Of a stretch of 64,000 nt of DNA, positions 31,959-40,620 are shown in pieces. The notes beneath the pieces are model-generated. The model did not search any database. It was not told where the DNA came from and saw only the letters and a program-made list of their open reading frames with translations. Origin of the DNA: UBA4733 sp036734945 (GTDB lineage: Bacteria > Chloroflexota > UBA4733); assembly GCA_036734945.1 (NCBI GenBank), contig DAIMXP010000022.1:14104-78103 (forward strand), read 5' to 3'. The first letter of the stretch is position 1. Each line of letters starts with the position of its first letter. The position numbers and the translations under genes are program-made.

Positions 31959-32055
31959 GAGTTGCGCGACGACCTTGCTGCCACCTTTTAGCATGTTTGG
32001 GGGTGTCGCCCTGGATGAGCCGGCGCTGGACACCTCCTATGGGCGGATCTGTTTC

Positions 32056-32880
32056 CTATTCGCCCCGGAGTAGGCGGTCCACTTCTGCCCGCAGCCGCGC
32101 TGTCTCTGCCTCGGCAGCCGCCCGCGCTTGAGCTTCCAATTGCCGGGACTGCTCTGCTTGCTGCTGGCCTCGCTCCGCCCGAAGCCGCGCCTCCGTCTCC
32201 TGCTGCTGCGCCTGCTCCGCCCGCTGGCGCGCCTGGTCCGCCTTTATTCGGGCGGCTGCCTCCTCCCGCAGGAGCCGCTGCACCTCCTCGTAGCGCAGTG
32301 CCAACCGGCCAGTCCGCGCATCGATCACGCCCACGTGATTGTCTACCAGCAGAAACCGTACCGGCAGCACCCGACTCGCCACACCGCCGTCCGCCCTACG
32401 GAGCAAGGCGTCTCGCCCGCCGTCTCGCCGCAGCGTCCACCCCTGGATGCGCGGTACGCCATACGTTCCGTCTGGATCGAAGAGAAAGTACTCCCGCACC
32501 CCCAGTTCAGCATAACGCTTCGGCTTGCCGACCTTGTCCGCTCCCTCGGAGGTCGGCGACAGGAACTCCCCCAGCACCTCCGGCGCTTTGCCGACTTCCC
32601 AGGGCAGATACTCGTTCACGTTCCACTGTTGCTCCAGTACATGCAAGGCGATGAGCAAGTCCGGTAGCAGCTTGTCGGTCTGCTTCGCCGGGTCCATGCG
32701 CAGCCAGCGGTCCTTGGAGACGTAGTGGCCGTCGGGATTGAGCAGGTAGCGCAGGGCCATGAAGCAATAGTCCTGCCCGTCGGAGTGGCGATCAGTGGCC
32801 AAGGGCTCGTCTTGCTCCTCCCAACCCTCCAGGTGCATCGGGTCGGGTAATAGGATACTGGCAGCGGTCAGCAGCATCAC
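32056..32880 (-). CDS. Uma2-family protein with long coiled-coil tail
   Basis: 274 residues. The nuclease-fold core has KLLPDLLIALHVLEQQW, PEVLGEFLSPTSEGADKVGK with the core Glu, and GVREYFLFDPDGTYG. The last 65 residues are an uninterrupted Gln/Glu/Arg/Ala-rich helix (AEQAQQQETEARLRAERGQQ...), predicted coiled coil. GAGGAGG lies about 8 bases before the ATG. Stands alone between the ABC pair and proB; the 97 bases before the ABC gene end and 168 bases towards proB hold nothing recognisable. Confidence 0.87.
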   Translation of the reverse strand: MMLLTAASILLPDPMHLEGWEEQDEPLATDRHSDGQDYCFMALRYLLNPDGHYVSKDRWLRMDPAKQTDKLLPDLLIALHVLEQQWNVNEYLPWEVGKAPEVLGEFLSPTSEGADKVGKPKRYAELGVREYFLFDPDGTYGVPRIQGWTLRRDGGRDALLRRADGGVASRVLPVRFLLVDNHVGVIDARTGRLALRYEEVQRLLREEAAARIKADQARQRAEQAQQQETEARLRAERGQQQAEQSRQLEAQARAAAEAETARLRAEVDRLLRGE

Positions 32881-33048
32881 ATGCTCCTCCTCAGTTCCAC
32901 CTGCTCAAAAGGCTTATGCCAGGATAGCATTACCACGAGGCCGGGCATCGAACTGAAGTCCTCCTCCTCCTGGTACGCACGACATGCTCCCTCGCGGTCG
33001 GTCTTCTCTTGTCCCCGTTCAGTACACGTACCTGAGAGGCGCAGGTGC

Positions 33049-34158
33049 TCATAGCAGCACCAGATTGTTGCGGTGGACGGCCTCTGGACCAAAGGTGAAG
33101 CCAAGGAGGCCGGCAATCTCGTCGGAGCGGTGACCGGCGATCAGTGTGAGGTCGCGGGCGTCGTAGTTGCTCAGGCCACAGGCGATAGTCTGCCCGGCTT
33201 CCGTGCGGATGAGGAGGGCGTCGCCGCGGGCGAAGCGGCCCTGCACCTGGCGGATGCCTGCCGGCAGCAGGCTTCTGCCGGCGGTGAGCAAGGCGCGTTC
33301 GGCGCCGGAGTCGACAGTCAGTTCCCCGCGTCCGGCCACACCGGTGGCCAACCAGCGTTTGCGCCCGTCGATAGCGCCGTGCGCGGGAAACAGGGTGCCG
33401 ACCGGCTGCCCGCGGGCTGCCTGCAACAGTCCGGTTGGGTCGGCGCCGGAGGTGATGACGACTGCCGTGCCGGCTCGCGTCGCCGTTCGGGCGGCCAGCA
33501 GCTTCGTGCGCATGCCGCCGGTGCCGACGACCGACCCACTACTGCCGGCCAGCCGCTCAATATCCGAGCCGATGTGCTCCACGAGCGGGATCAGGCGTGC
33601 CGAGGCGTCGTGGTGCGGGTCCGCCGTATACAGGCCGCCAGTGTCGGTCAGGAGAACCAGCAGGTCAGCGTCGACCAGGATGGCGACGAGCGCCGAGAGT
33701 TGATCGTTGTCGCCGATCTTGATCTCATCGACCGCCACCACGTCATTCTCGTTGATGATCGGCAGCACCTGATGTTCGAGCAGCGCGAGCAGGGTCGTCC
33801 GCGCGTTGAGGTAGCCCTGCCGCTGGCTGAGATCGTGCCGCGTCAGCAGGGCCTGGGCGACGACAACACCGTGCCGTTGGAAGATGTGATCCCAGCGCTG
33901 CATGAGCAGGGCCTGACCCACCGCCGCCAGCGCCTGCTTGGCCGGCAGGTCCTTGCTGTCGAAGGAAACGCCTAGCCGCTCCCGTCCGGCAGCGACAGCG
34001 CCGGACGTGACGAGCACTACAGGTACCCCGGCACCGCGAAGCTCGACGATCTGGCCGGCCAGTTGCTCCATGGCGGCGCTATTGAGGGTGTCACCACCGG
34101 CTGTGAGGCTGGTAGTGCCCACCTTGGCGACGACGCGGTGATAGCAAGGAATATCCAT
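33049..34158 (-). CDS. proB: Glutamate 5-kinase
   Basis: Phosphorylates glutamate in the first step of proline synthesis. 369 residues: an amino-acid-kinase domain (VVAKVGTTSLT, VTSGAVAAGRERLG, PIINENDVVAVDEIKIGDND, LLTDTGGLYTADP, VGTGGMRTKLLAARTATRAG) followed by a C-terminal PUA domain (LLPAGIRQVQGRFARGDALL, LSNYDARDLTLIAGHRSDEI). It starts 5 bases after the stop of the DnaQ-UvrC fusion gene and is probably co-transcribed with it. proA is not in the window. Confidence 0.96.
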   Translation of the reverse strand: MDIPCYHRVVAKVGTTSLTAGGDTLNSAAMEQLAGQIVELRGAGVPVVLVTSGAVAAGRERLGVSFDSKDLPAKQALAAVGQALLMQRWDHIFQRHGVVVAQALLTRHDLSQRQGYLNARTTLLALLEHQVLPIINENDVVAVDEIKIGDNDQLSALVAILVDADLLVLLTDTGGLYTADPHHDASARLIPLVEHIGSDIERLAGSSGSVVGTGGMRTKLLAARTATRAGTAVVITSGADPTGLLQAARGQPVGTLFPAHGAIDGRKRWLATGVAGRGELTVDSGAERALLTAGRSLLPAGIRQVQGRFARGDALLIRTEAGQTIACGLSNYDARDLTLIAGHRSDEIAGLLGFTFGPEAVHRNNLVLL

Positions 34159-34163
34159 GCCAT

Positions 34164-35867
34164 CTACTCTACCGCAATCGCCGCCTGACTCATCGTGAGC
34201 AGGTCGAAGCCGAGCATGGCGTCAGCAAGTGGACTGGCGGCGGCGGCGGCTTGTGCCGGGACGATTGGGATAGTGAGGCGCCGTTCGCCCTCGCGGCGCA
34301 GCCAGCCGGCAATGATCTGCAACTCATCCAGTTGATCGTTGCGAACGTGGCTCTCGTCGGGAGACACCGTTGCTGCGTACATGTCGCTGAGCCAGCGTTC
34401 CAGTTGCTCCAGCGACAGGTCGCCGGGGCGTAGGCGGCGTTGCGCGATGAGCAGGCCGCCCCGAATGGCAAAGAGTTCGACAGCGCCCGCTTCCAGCGAG
34501 GCTGCCAGGATGATAGCGTGGCAGTCGTGCAAGGCGGTGCTGAGGCGCCATTGGGCGCCAAAGAGCAGGCGCAACTCGTCGGCGGCATCGCGCAACTCGG
34601 CGGCCTCCTCAAAGCGCAACGCTTCCGCCATGCTGTCGCGTCGCTCTTCCAGGTGGCGTATCAAGGCGCCGTCGCCGGCGCTGAGGAAGGCGGCAACATC
34701 CGTGACGGCTTTGCCGTAGTGTGCTTCGTCGTTCGCCGCCGAACATGGCGCCAGGCAACGGCCCATCTGGCCATACATGCACACGGGTGTCTGACCGGGA
34801 ACGATCGGACCTTCGCAGCGTGCCAGATGAAAGCGGTCCTGCAGTACGACGACGGCCGACTGCAAGGGGTTGGCCCGACGGAAGGGGCCGTAGTATGTAG
34901 CGCGGTCGTCGGTGATGGTGCGCGTGACGCTCAGGCGCGGGAAGGCTTCATCTGTACTGAGGCGGAGGTACGGGTACTGGTGATAGTCGCGCTGCGCCTG
35001 GTTGCCGGCCGGCAGGTACTGCTTGATCAGCCGTGACTCCAATAGCAACGCCTCCACTTCGGAGCCGGTTTCAATGTGGTCAATCGTTTCGACCGAACCG
35101 AGCACTCGCCGCAGCCGGTGGGGTTCCCGCACGCCGGGACGAAAGTGAGATTGCACTCGCCGCCGGAGGTTGGTGGCCTTGCCGACATAGACGACCTGTC
35201 CCTCCGCGTTGCGGAAGCAGTAGACGCCGGGCGCCGCCGGCAACTGGCGGACGCGAGCCGCCAGGTCCGCTGCCTTGGCGTCGCCGTTGCCGGACTGCAG
35301 GCGAACGAGCTGGGCCAGGGTCGCCGCCCCCTGGTGTACTGCCAGGTCCAGCAGCTTCAGAAAGGCAGCGGCGGTAGCTGTCGCGTCCTGTTCCGCCCGG
35401 TGGCCCACACGCGCCGGGACCTCCAGGGCCAGGAGTAACGCATCGAGGTTGGCCCGGCGAAGACCGGGGAGTAGCCGGCGGCCCAGCCGGGCCGTGCAGA
35501 CTGCGGTGGCGGTAAAGCTGACGGAGGATCGCCGAAATTCCTCGCGCAGGAAGCCGTAGTCAAACGGCGCGTTGTGCGCGACGAGCGGATCCGTGCCTAG
35601 GAATTGGGCAAGCGCGGGAGCAACGTCTGCGAAGCCGGGACTGCCGTCCAGCATCGTGCGACTGATGCCGGTGAGCCGGACGATGTCGGGGGGGATGCTC
35701 GTGCCGGGATCGACCAGGGTCTGAAAGCGCTCGCCCACCACGCCGGCGCGCACGCGAACCGCACAGACTTCAATGACCCGGTTGTGGATGGGACTCAGGC
35801 CCGTGGTCTCGACATCGACGATGACGAACTGCATTTCGGCCAACAGTGAGGATTGTTTGATCGGCAT
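34164..35867 (-). CDS. DEDD exonuclease fused to a GIY-YIG (UvrC/Cho-like) nuclease domain
   Basis: 567 residues combining two nucleases. Residues ~10-175 are a DnaQ-type 3'-5' exonuclease with VDVETTG, AHNAPFDYGFLREEF and HRAEQDATAT, giving the DEDDh set. Residues ~205-285 are a GIY-YIG domain (APGVYCFRNAEGQVVYVGKA) as in UvrC, followed by UvrC-like parts including MYGQMGRCLAPC. The C-terminal RNase-H-like half of true UvrC is absent. Similar fusions occur in actinobacteria and other phyla and are thought to act in DNA repair. ATG at 35867 with AGAAGGG upstream; the frame runs on through the hairpin repeat but that is not coding. Operon with proB. Confidence 0.92.
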   Translation of the reverse strand: MPIKQSSLLAEMQFVIVDVETTGLSPIHNRVIEVCAVRVRAGVVGERFQTLVDPGTSIPPDIVRLTGISRTMLDGSPGFADVAPALAQFLGTDPLVAHNAPFDYGFLREEFRRSSVSFTATAVCTARLGRRLLPGLRRANLDALLLALEVPARVGHRAEQDATATAAAFLKLLDLAVHQGAATLAQLVRLQSGNGDAKAADLAARVRQLPAAPGVYCFRNAEGQVVYVGKATNLRRRVQSHFRPGVREPHRLRRVLGSVETIDHIETGSEVEALLLESRLIKQYLPAGNQAQRDYHQYPYLRLSTDEAFPRLSVTRTITDDRATYYGPFRRANPLQSAVVVLQDRFHLARCEGPIVPGQTPVCMYGQMGRCLAPCSAANDEAHYGKAVTDVAAFLSAGDGALIRHLEERRDSMAEALRFEEAAELRDAADELRLLFGAQWRLSTALHDCHAIILAASLEAGAVELFAIRGGLLIAQRRLRPGDLSLEQLERWLSDMYAATVSPDESHVRNDQLDELQIIAGWLRREGERRLTIPIVPAQAAAAASPLADAMLGFDLLTMSQAAIAVE

Positions 35868-35956
35868 CGGCACCCTTCTGCGGACGGCCATGCACCGTAC
35901 CAGAAGTATTGCCTGACAGGCAATAGCGGCAGGACAGAAGAGTGCGCCGCCAATAT

Positions 35957-36036
35957 CAGGGCCGCGACTGCGGTCTGCGGCCAAGCGACGGGGGGCGACT
36001 GCGGTCGCTTGGCCGCAGACCGCAGTCGCGGCCCCG
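35957..36036. repeat. Long hairpin repeat, copy 2 of the dispersed element
   Basis: Arms 35957-35989 and 36004-36036 (33 bases) are reverse complements with one mismatch, around a 14-base loop. The outer 29 bases equal the arm of the copy at 10566-10687. It lies between the divergent DnaQ-UvrC fusion gene and the histidine kinase gene. The rest of the 35868-36151 gap holds the kinase -10 box and nothing else recognised. Confidence 0.92.
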
Positions 36037-36129
36037 TACACTTGGGTACTCACGTCAATCGCTTGCTGCGCCATGCTTTGCGGCGCACTCTGATCGGCTC
36101 CGCCCTCGGCGGCCGGCGTGAGGCAGGGG

Positions 36130-36135
36130 TATACT
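36130..36135 (+). promoter_or_regulatory. Candidate -10 box of the histidine kinase operon
   Basis: TATACT, 16 bases before the ATG at 36152, with GGGGAG between as ribosome site. No strong -35. Confidence 0.45.
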
Positions 36136-36151
36136 GGTGGCAGGGGAGACC

Positions 36152-37234
36152 ATGGCGCTCAGTGCCTCACTCATCTCACGGCAGCAGTTTGTGCGCTTGC
36201 GCGACCGGCTGCTGGACTTGCGCCTCTTCCGCAAGATCCTGATAGCCAATACCGCCCTGGTGGCGCTCGGCACTGTGCTGGGCTACTGGCTGACGCGCCA
36301 CCAGGCCGAACGGGCCGACGCCGGCTGGACGATCCTGGTCGGGGTGGGCAGCGTCGGCATATCCCTGTTGCTCAACTCCGTGATTCTGCGCGCGGCGCTC
36401 TCCGCGATCGAGCCGCTGCGGGAAACCGTCGAGCAGGTTCGCCACGGCAACCCGGCGGCGCGGGCCTGCAAGCCACTATTCGGCGATCCGGACTTGCGCC
36501 GGCTCGGGGACACGCTCAATGCCCTCCTCGATACCGTCCAGGCGCAGCAACAGGAACTGGAAACGCAACTGCATCGCGTCCAGGCGCTCTCCGGCGCTGT
36601 AATCAGGGCCCAGGAGCAGGAACGGCAACGGATCGCGCGGGAATTGCACGACGAAGCCAGTCAGGCGTTGACCGCCATCATCGTCGGCCATCGAGTGATA
36701 GAGCAGTTGGAAGATACCGACGCGATTAAGCGAAAGTCGCGCGAACTGCGCGACCTCACTGCTGATACCCTGGACGCCTTGCACCGGCTCATCGTTGAAC
36801 TTCGTCCCAGCTTGCTGGAAGAGCGCGGGCTGTTGCCGGCGCTCCGCTGGTACATCGGCGAATATGGCGAACGCTTCGGCGTCAAACCGGAGCTCTTCAC
36901 CGCCAGTTTTGACGCCCGCCTACCCCGCGAGGTGGAGACCGCCATCTTTCGCATTGTGCAGGAGGCGCTGACGAATGTCGTCCGCCATGCGCAGGCGCAG
37001 CACGTCTGGGTGCGCCTGTTGCGCCAGCCGGGCCGCATCGAGGTATCGATCGAAGATGACGGGTGTGGCTTTGTTGTGGAACGCCGATCGGCGCCGACGG
37101 CGCCGACCCGTGGCCTGGGCCTACTTGGCATGCAAGAGCGGGCAGCGCTGGTCGGCGGACACTGCGACGTGCGGTCGGCCCCTGGCTGTGGGACGCGCAT
37201 CATGGTGAGCGTTCCCGACGAGACGGCGTCGTAG
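36152..37234 (+). CDS. Sensor histidine kinase (NarL/DegS type, HisKA_3)
   Basis: 360 residues: two membrane helices near the N terminus (about 30-50 and 62-82) with almost no periplasmic loop, a HAMP-like region (AIEPLRETVEQVRHGNPAAR), a coiled coil, the phospho-acceptor motif QERQRIARELHDEASQALTA with its His, and an ATPase domain with N box EALTNVVRHAQAQHVWV, G1 EDDGCGF and G2 GLGLLGMQERAALVGG. The lack of an external sensor domain suggests sensing within the membrane or cytoplasm. The cognate regulator follows after 20 bases, then a cytochrome c gene. Start ATG at 36152 with GGGGAG 5 bases upstream. Confidence 0.93.
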   Translation: MALSASLISRQQFVRLRDRLLDLRLFRKILIANTALVALGTVLGYWLTRHQAERADAGWTILVGVGSVGISLLLNSVILRAALSAIEPLRETVEQVRHGNPAARACKPLFGDPDLRRLGDTLNALLDTVQAQQQELETQLHRVQALSGAVIRAQEQERQRIARELHDEASQALTAIIVGHRVIEQLEDTDAIKRKSRELRDLTADTLDALHRLIVELRPSLLEERGLLPALRWYIGEYGERFGVKPELFTASFDARLPREVETAIFRIVQEALTNVVRHAQAQHVWVRLLRQPGRIEVSIEDDGCGFVVERRSAPTAPTRGLGLLGMQERAALVGGHCDVRSAPGCGTRIMVSVPDETAS

Positions 37235-37254
37235 GGCGCCGGAGGAGATTCCTT

Positions 37255-37941
37255 GTGACCACGATTCGCTTGCTCATTGTCGACGACCATGCAGTGCTGC
37301 GGGCTGGCTTGCGTGCTCTGTTCAACCTGCAACCCGATATGGAGGTCGTCGGTGAGGCCGGTGAGGGTGAAACGGCGATTCGCCTGGCCCGTGAGATGGC
37401 GCCGACAGTCGTGCTGATGGACATCTCTATGCCGGGGGTTGGCGGTGTCGAGGCGACGCGGCGCATTATGCAGCACGCAGGCAGCGCGCGATCAGCGACC
37501 CGCGTGCTGGCGCTCACCATGTACGACAACCCGCACTACCTGTTCGAGGCCCTCCAGAGCGGCGCCGCCGGGTATGTGCCCAAGCGTGCTGCCGACACCG
37601 ACCTGTTGACGGCGATTCGGGCCGTGGCCTCCGGCCAGTCGTTCCTGTACCCCAGCGCCGCGAAGACTTTGATCACGGCGTTTCTAGAGCACGGTCGGGA
37701 ACGCCACGACAGCTATGACCTGTTGACGGCGCGTGAGAAAGAAGTGCTGCGCCTGATCGCCGAAGGCCACACCAACCGCCAGATTGCCGACCTCCTGGTC
37801 GTCAGTCCCAACACTGTCGAAGTACACCGCAGCCGCATTCGCGAAAAGTTGAATGTGCATGATCGCACCGAGATTCTCAAGTATGCCCTCAGCCGAGGGC
37901 TAGTCGAGTCGGTGCCGGCCGTGGGGCGGAGTGGCGAGTGA
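37255..37941 (+). CDS. NarL/FixJ-family response regulator
   Basis: 228 residues. Receiver domain: IRLLIVDDHAVLRAGLRALF with the acidic pair, VVLMDISMPGVGG with the phospho-accepting Asp, LALTMYDNPHYL with the conserved Thr, and PKRAADTDLL with the Lys. C-terminal LuxR helix-turn-helix: LTAREKEVLRLIAEGHTNRQ, then IADLLVVSPNTVEVHRSRIR. Start GTG at 37255 with GGAGGAG 7 bases upstream. Its stop overlaps the start of the cytochrome c gene (GTGA), an unusual tight coupling that suggests the haem protein is part of the same control or target unit. Confidence 0.94.
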   Translation: MTTIRLLIVDDHAVLRAGLRALFNLQPDMEVVGEAGEGETAIRLAREMAPTVVLMDISMPGVGGVEATRRIMQHAGSARSATRVLALTMYDNPHYLFEALQSGAAGYVPKRAADTDLLTAIRAVASGQSFLYPSAAKTLITAFLEHGRERHDSYDLLTAREKEVLRLIAEGHTNRQIADLLVVSPNTVEVHRSRIREKLNVHDRTEILKYALSRGLVESVPAVGRSGE

Positions 37942-38576
37942 AAGCAGCCGCGCGGGTTGCCAGCATCCTCGCGGCACTCCTCCTGGTTGGCTGCGGCGGT
38001 GTACCGGCGACGGTAACGCCCACCGTCTCGCCGGTGGACGTACCTGCGTCCGTACCCGTTGTCGGCACGCCAACACCTTTGCCTACCGCTGAACCAACAG
38101 CGACGTCATTGGCCACGACGCCACCAACGGTGGCCCCGGCGACTGCCACGGCAACGCCAACCGTCGCACCTGCGACGGCAACTGCAACAGCCACGGCCAG
38201 GCCGGCAACGCCCACTGCCATCCCAACCGCAACCCCTCACCCGGCGGCTACAGCTACGGCGCGGCTAATAGCGCGTCCGGCAACCCCGGCGTTGGCAACT
38301 GATCCGGCTGCCGCGGCTCGTGGGAAGGCGATCTTTCTCTCGACGGTCGGTTGTGCCCTTTGCCACACGATTGACGGCCTTTCCACGGGTGATCAGGGAC
38401 CCAACCTTACGCACATCGCCAGCCAGCCCTACGACTCCTTGCCGAACGACCCGCCCTTCCTACGTCGCTGGATCAGCAATCCCCAGGCGATCCGGCCAGG
38501 TACACTGATGCCTGATCTGGGGCTCACTTCCGCTCAGGTGAACGACCTCGTCGCCTACCTGGAGACAATGCGTTAG
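37938..38576 (+). CDS. Membrane-anchored (lipoprotein) class I cytochrome c
   Basis: 212 residues. Lipoprotein signal peptide ending LLVGC, a spacer of about 90 residues made of Thr/Pro/Ala/Val repeats (TPT, APATAT), then a cytochrome c domain of about 85 residues with CALCH as haem site, GPNLTHIASQ, and GTLMPDLGLT supplying the axial Met. Probably an exported electron carrier tethered by a flexible linker, perhaps donor to one of the caa3 oxidases. It overlaps the response regulator gene by 4 bases. Confidence 0.9.
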   Translation: MKAAARVASILAALLLVGCGGVPATVTPTVSPVDVPASVPVVGTPTPLPTAEPTATSLATTPPTVAPATATATPTVAPATATATATARPATPTAIPTATPHPAATATARLIARPATPALATDPAAAARGKAIFLSTVGCALCHTIDGLSTGDQGPNLTHIASQPYDSLPNDPPFLRRWISNPQAIRPGTLMPDLGLTSAQVNDLVAYLETMR

Positions 38577-38726
38577 CCCGCCAGTCTTGTGCCCAGCGGG
38601 CGACGCGTTGGGGTACGCATGGGGCATGACCGGCCAGCGGTAGGTTGACAGCCGTCGATGCGTCCCGGAGCATGGAGCGTGCCGATGAAGCGGCGATGCC
38701 GCGCATGATGCCAGAAAGGTTCTTCG

Positions 38727-39143
38727 ATGCGCCGATGCAACAACTGCCGGTTCGAGAACGCGAATGACGCAAGGATCTGCGCCCGCTGTGGGCAGCCGCT
38801 GGTGACTGCCGGCGATGCACCTGCTGAGGATGTGGCGCCGGTGCTGCCCGCTTGGATGCAGTCCATGCAGCGCGACGCAGAGCCGTCGGCCACCCCGGGC
38901 GCCACCGGCAGCGCTTCCAGCGCCGTGGCGGCTGCCGCGACGCTGCCGGTGCAAGTGCGCCGCAGCCGGGTCCCAGTGCTCTCCGTCTACGGGCGGGCCG
39001 GCGCCGCCGAGCCCGCCCTCACGCTCACTCCTGCCGCCGACACCAGTGTGCCCGTTCGCCGGAGCCACAGGTTACGGTCGGTGCTGCTGCTCGCCATCGT
39101 TGTTCTTGCCCTGGCGTATCTCGTTCTGCGCATGTACTCCTGA
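38727..39143 (+). CDS. Zinc-ribbon, tail-anchored membrane protein
   Basis: 138 residues. N-terminal zinc ribbon CNNCRFENANDARICARCG (CxxC...CxxC), a middle disordered Ala/Pro/Ser/Thr-rich part, and one C-terminal membrane helix (LLLAIVVLALAYLVL) ending in RMYS. This zinc-ribbon plus single-helix design is common, but function is unknown. AGAAAGG lies 8-14 bases before the ATG. The 150 bases between it and the cytochrome gene hold nothing recognised. Confidence 0.75.
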   Translation: MRRCNNCRFENANDARICARCGQPLVTAGDAPAEDVAPVLPAWMQSMQRDAEPSATPGATGSASSAVAAAATLPVQVRRSRVPVLSVYGRAGAAEPALTLTPAADTSVPVRRSHRLRSVLLLAIVVLALAYLVLRMYS

Positions 39144-39244
39144 ACAGCCGGCCGTCTTCAGCAAATCTTTAATTCCGTGCTGTATGATGCTGAGTACGGT
39201 TGCTTGAGGCGGACCCTGGCAGCGAACAGAATGGAGCGCGACAC

Positions 39245-39580
39245 GTGATTATTCCCATCGCCCTGCTGGTGGCGGCGCTTGTGCTGTTGCTCGTGGCAGT
39301 CAAGGTAATCACCGGCCTGGTATTCCTTATCTTGCCCTGGATTATCCTCGGCCTGGTGGCCGGTTGGATAGCCAGCAAGATCGTGGGCAGCCCTTACGGC
39401 CTGCGCGGTGACATGCTGGTGGGTATCGCCGGATCGGTCATCGGCGGCTCGATCTTCTCACTTTTCCACGTCCACACAGGCGGAACGCTGTCGCTTTCGC
39501 ACGTGCTCGTCAGCATCATTGGCGCTGTCATCCTGCTGGTCGCGATGCGCGCTTTCCAGCGTCCGGCTTTCCAGCTGTAG
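39245..39580 (+). CDS. GlsB/YeaQ/YmgE-family small membrane protein
   Basis: 111 residues, three or four membrane helices. The family core is visible: WIILGLVAGWIASKIVGSP, LRGDMLVGIAGSVIGGSIFS, LVSIIGAVILLVA. These transglycosylase-associated proteins are linked to envelope stress, without a proven mechanism. Start: GTG at 39245 with GGAGCG upstream; a TTG at 39200 is possible. A TATGAT at 39183-39188 may be its -10. Confidence 0.8.
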   Translation: MIIPIALLVAALVLLLVAVKVITGLVFLILPWIILGLVAGWIASKIVGSPYGLRGDMLVGIAGSVIGGSIFSLFHVHTGGTLSLSHVLVSIIGAVILLVAMRAFQRPAFQL

Positions 39581-39614
39581 GCTTCAGTACCGCAGTCGTC
39601 GCCCTGCCGAAGCG

Positions 39615-40619
39615 CTACTTTGCCCAACTCGGGCGACTTGTGGCGTCAATGCCATTGGTGGTGAGGCGCACCGGCTTGCCGTTCGCCGCCAGGGCGGGCG
39701 CTGTAGTCACGCCAACCTGAAAGAGGTCGAACTGGTTGTCGGTTTCGGCGATATAGGCGATGGCGGCGCCGTCGGGCGACCAGGTGGGCTGGGCGTTGAC
39801 CCCCGGCTCCAGCAGCGTCGCCTTGAGCGTGGTGTCGGCGGCAAGCGTGTCGGGAACGGTGGCCGCGTACAATTCGTCCGCCGTTGTCCCGCGTCGAATG
39901 AAGGCCAACACCTTGCCGTCGGGCGACCATGCTGGCTGAAAATTGGTTTCCTTGGCTGATGTGAGCGTGAAGGTCTCGTTGTTGACGATGTCCTCCAGGA
40001 CCAGCGTGGCGTAGGTTGCCGTGGCCGTGGCGTCGTAAGCCCACCTGGTATAGACGATCTGCCCTGGGTGACCGGGGCGGTACTGGACGTCGGCATCACC
40101 GCCCGCTTGCACGTCCGGCGCGCTTACCTGCCGGAACGCTCGCGTGGCGAGGTTCAGAGACCACAGGCGTAAATCAATGTTCGGCTCTTGCTTCCCACGG
40201 TCCGAGCTGAAGATGAGCGACGCCCCATCGGGCGTCGACCAGGCGGGCATGGCCGCCCACAGGTTGTCTTGCACCACAGTGTTCTGGTCGTGCGTCAGTA
40301 GAGTCTGGTTGCTGCCGTCGGCGTTCATGACGCCGATGTCACTGTAGTCCTTCTGGCGAACTGCGTAGGCGATGCGCTTGCCGTCGGGTGACCAGACGGG
40401 TCCCGTAAAGTCGCCAACTGCCGGGTTTGCCTTTGCCAGGTCGCGGTTGCCGCTGGCTGAGAGCTCCTCAATAGCGCCGCCACGCACATAGAGCAGCCGG
40501 CCGCTGACACTCGCCGCCGCCGGGGCATTGATGTTGACCATGCCCGTGCTGGGAACAGCCCCTGCACACGCCGTACTGAGCAGCGCGGCAGAGGCCAGCG
40601 CCGCAGCGATCTTGCGCAT
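39615..40619 (-). CDS. TolB-like beta-propeller lipoprotein
   Basis: 334 residues. Lipoprotein signal peptide ending STAC, then repeated PD40-type blades: FTGPVWSPDGKRIAYAV, FQPAWSPDGKVLAFIRRG, AQPTWSPDGAAIAYIAETD, about six blades in all. Such proteins bind peptides or protein partners at the cell surface. It starts 1 base after the stop of the LCP-family gene, so the two form an operon. Confidence 0.88.
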   Translation of the reverse strand: MRKIAAALASAALLSTACAGAVPSTGMVNINAPAAASVSGRLLYVRGGAIEELSASGNRDLAKANPAVGDFTGPVWSPDGKRIAYAVRQKDYSDIGVMNADGSNQTLLTHDQNTVVQDNLWAAMPAWSTPDGASLIFSSDRGKQEPNIDLRLWSLNLATRAFRQVSAPDVQAGGDADVQYRPGHPGQIVYTRWAYDATATATYATLVLEDIVNNETFTLTSAKETNFQPAWSPDGKVLAFIRRGTTADELYAATVPDTLAADTTLKATLLEPGVNAQPTWSPDGAAIAYIAETDNQFDLFQVGVTTAPALAANGKPVRLTTNGIDATSRPSWAK

Positions 40620-40620
40620 G

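Noticed and set aside
35868..36074. N-terminal extension of the DnaQ-UvrC fusion
   Set aside because: It reads through the dispersed hairpin repeat; a good ribosome site precedes the ATG at 35867.
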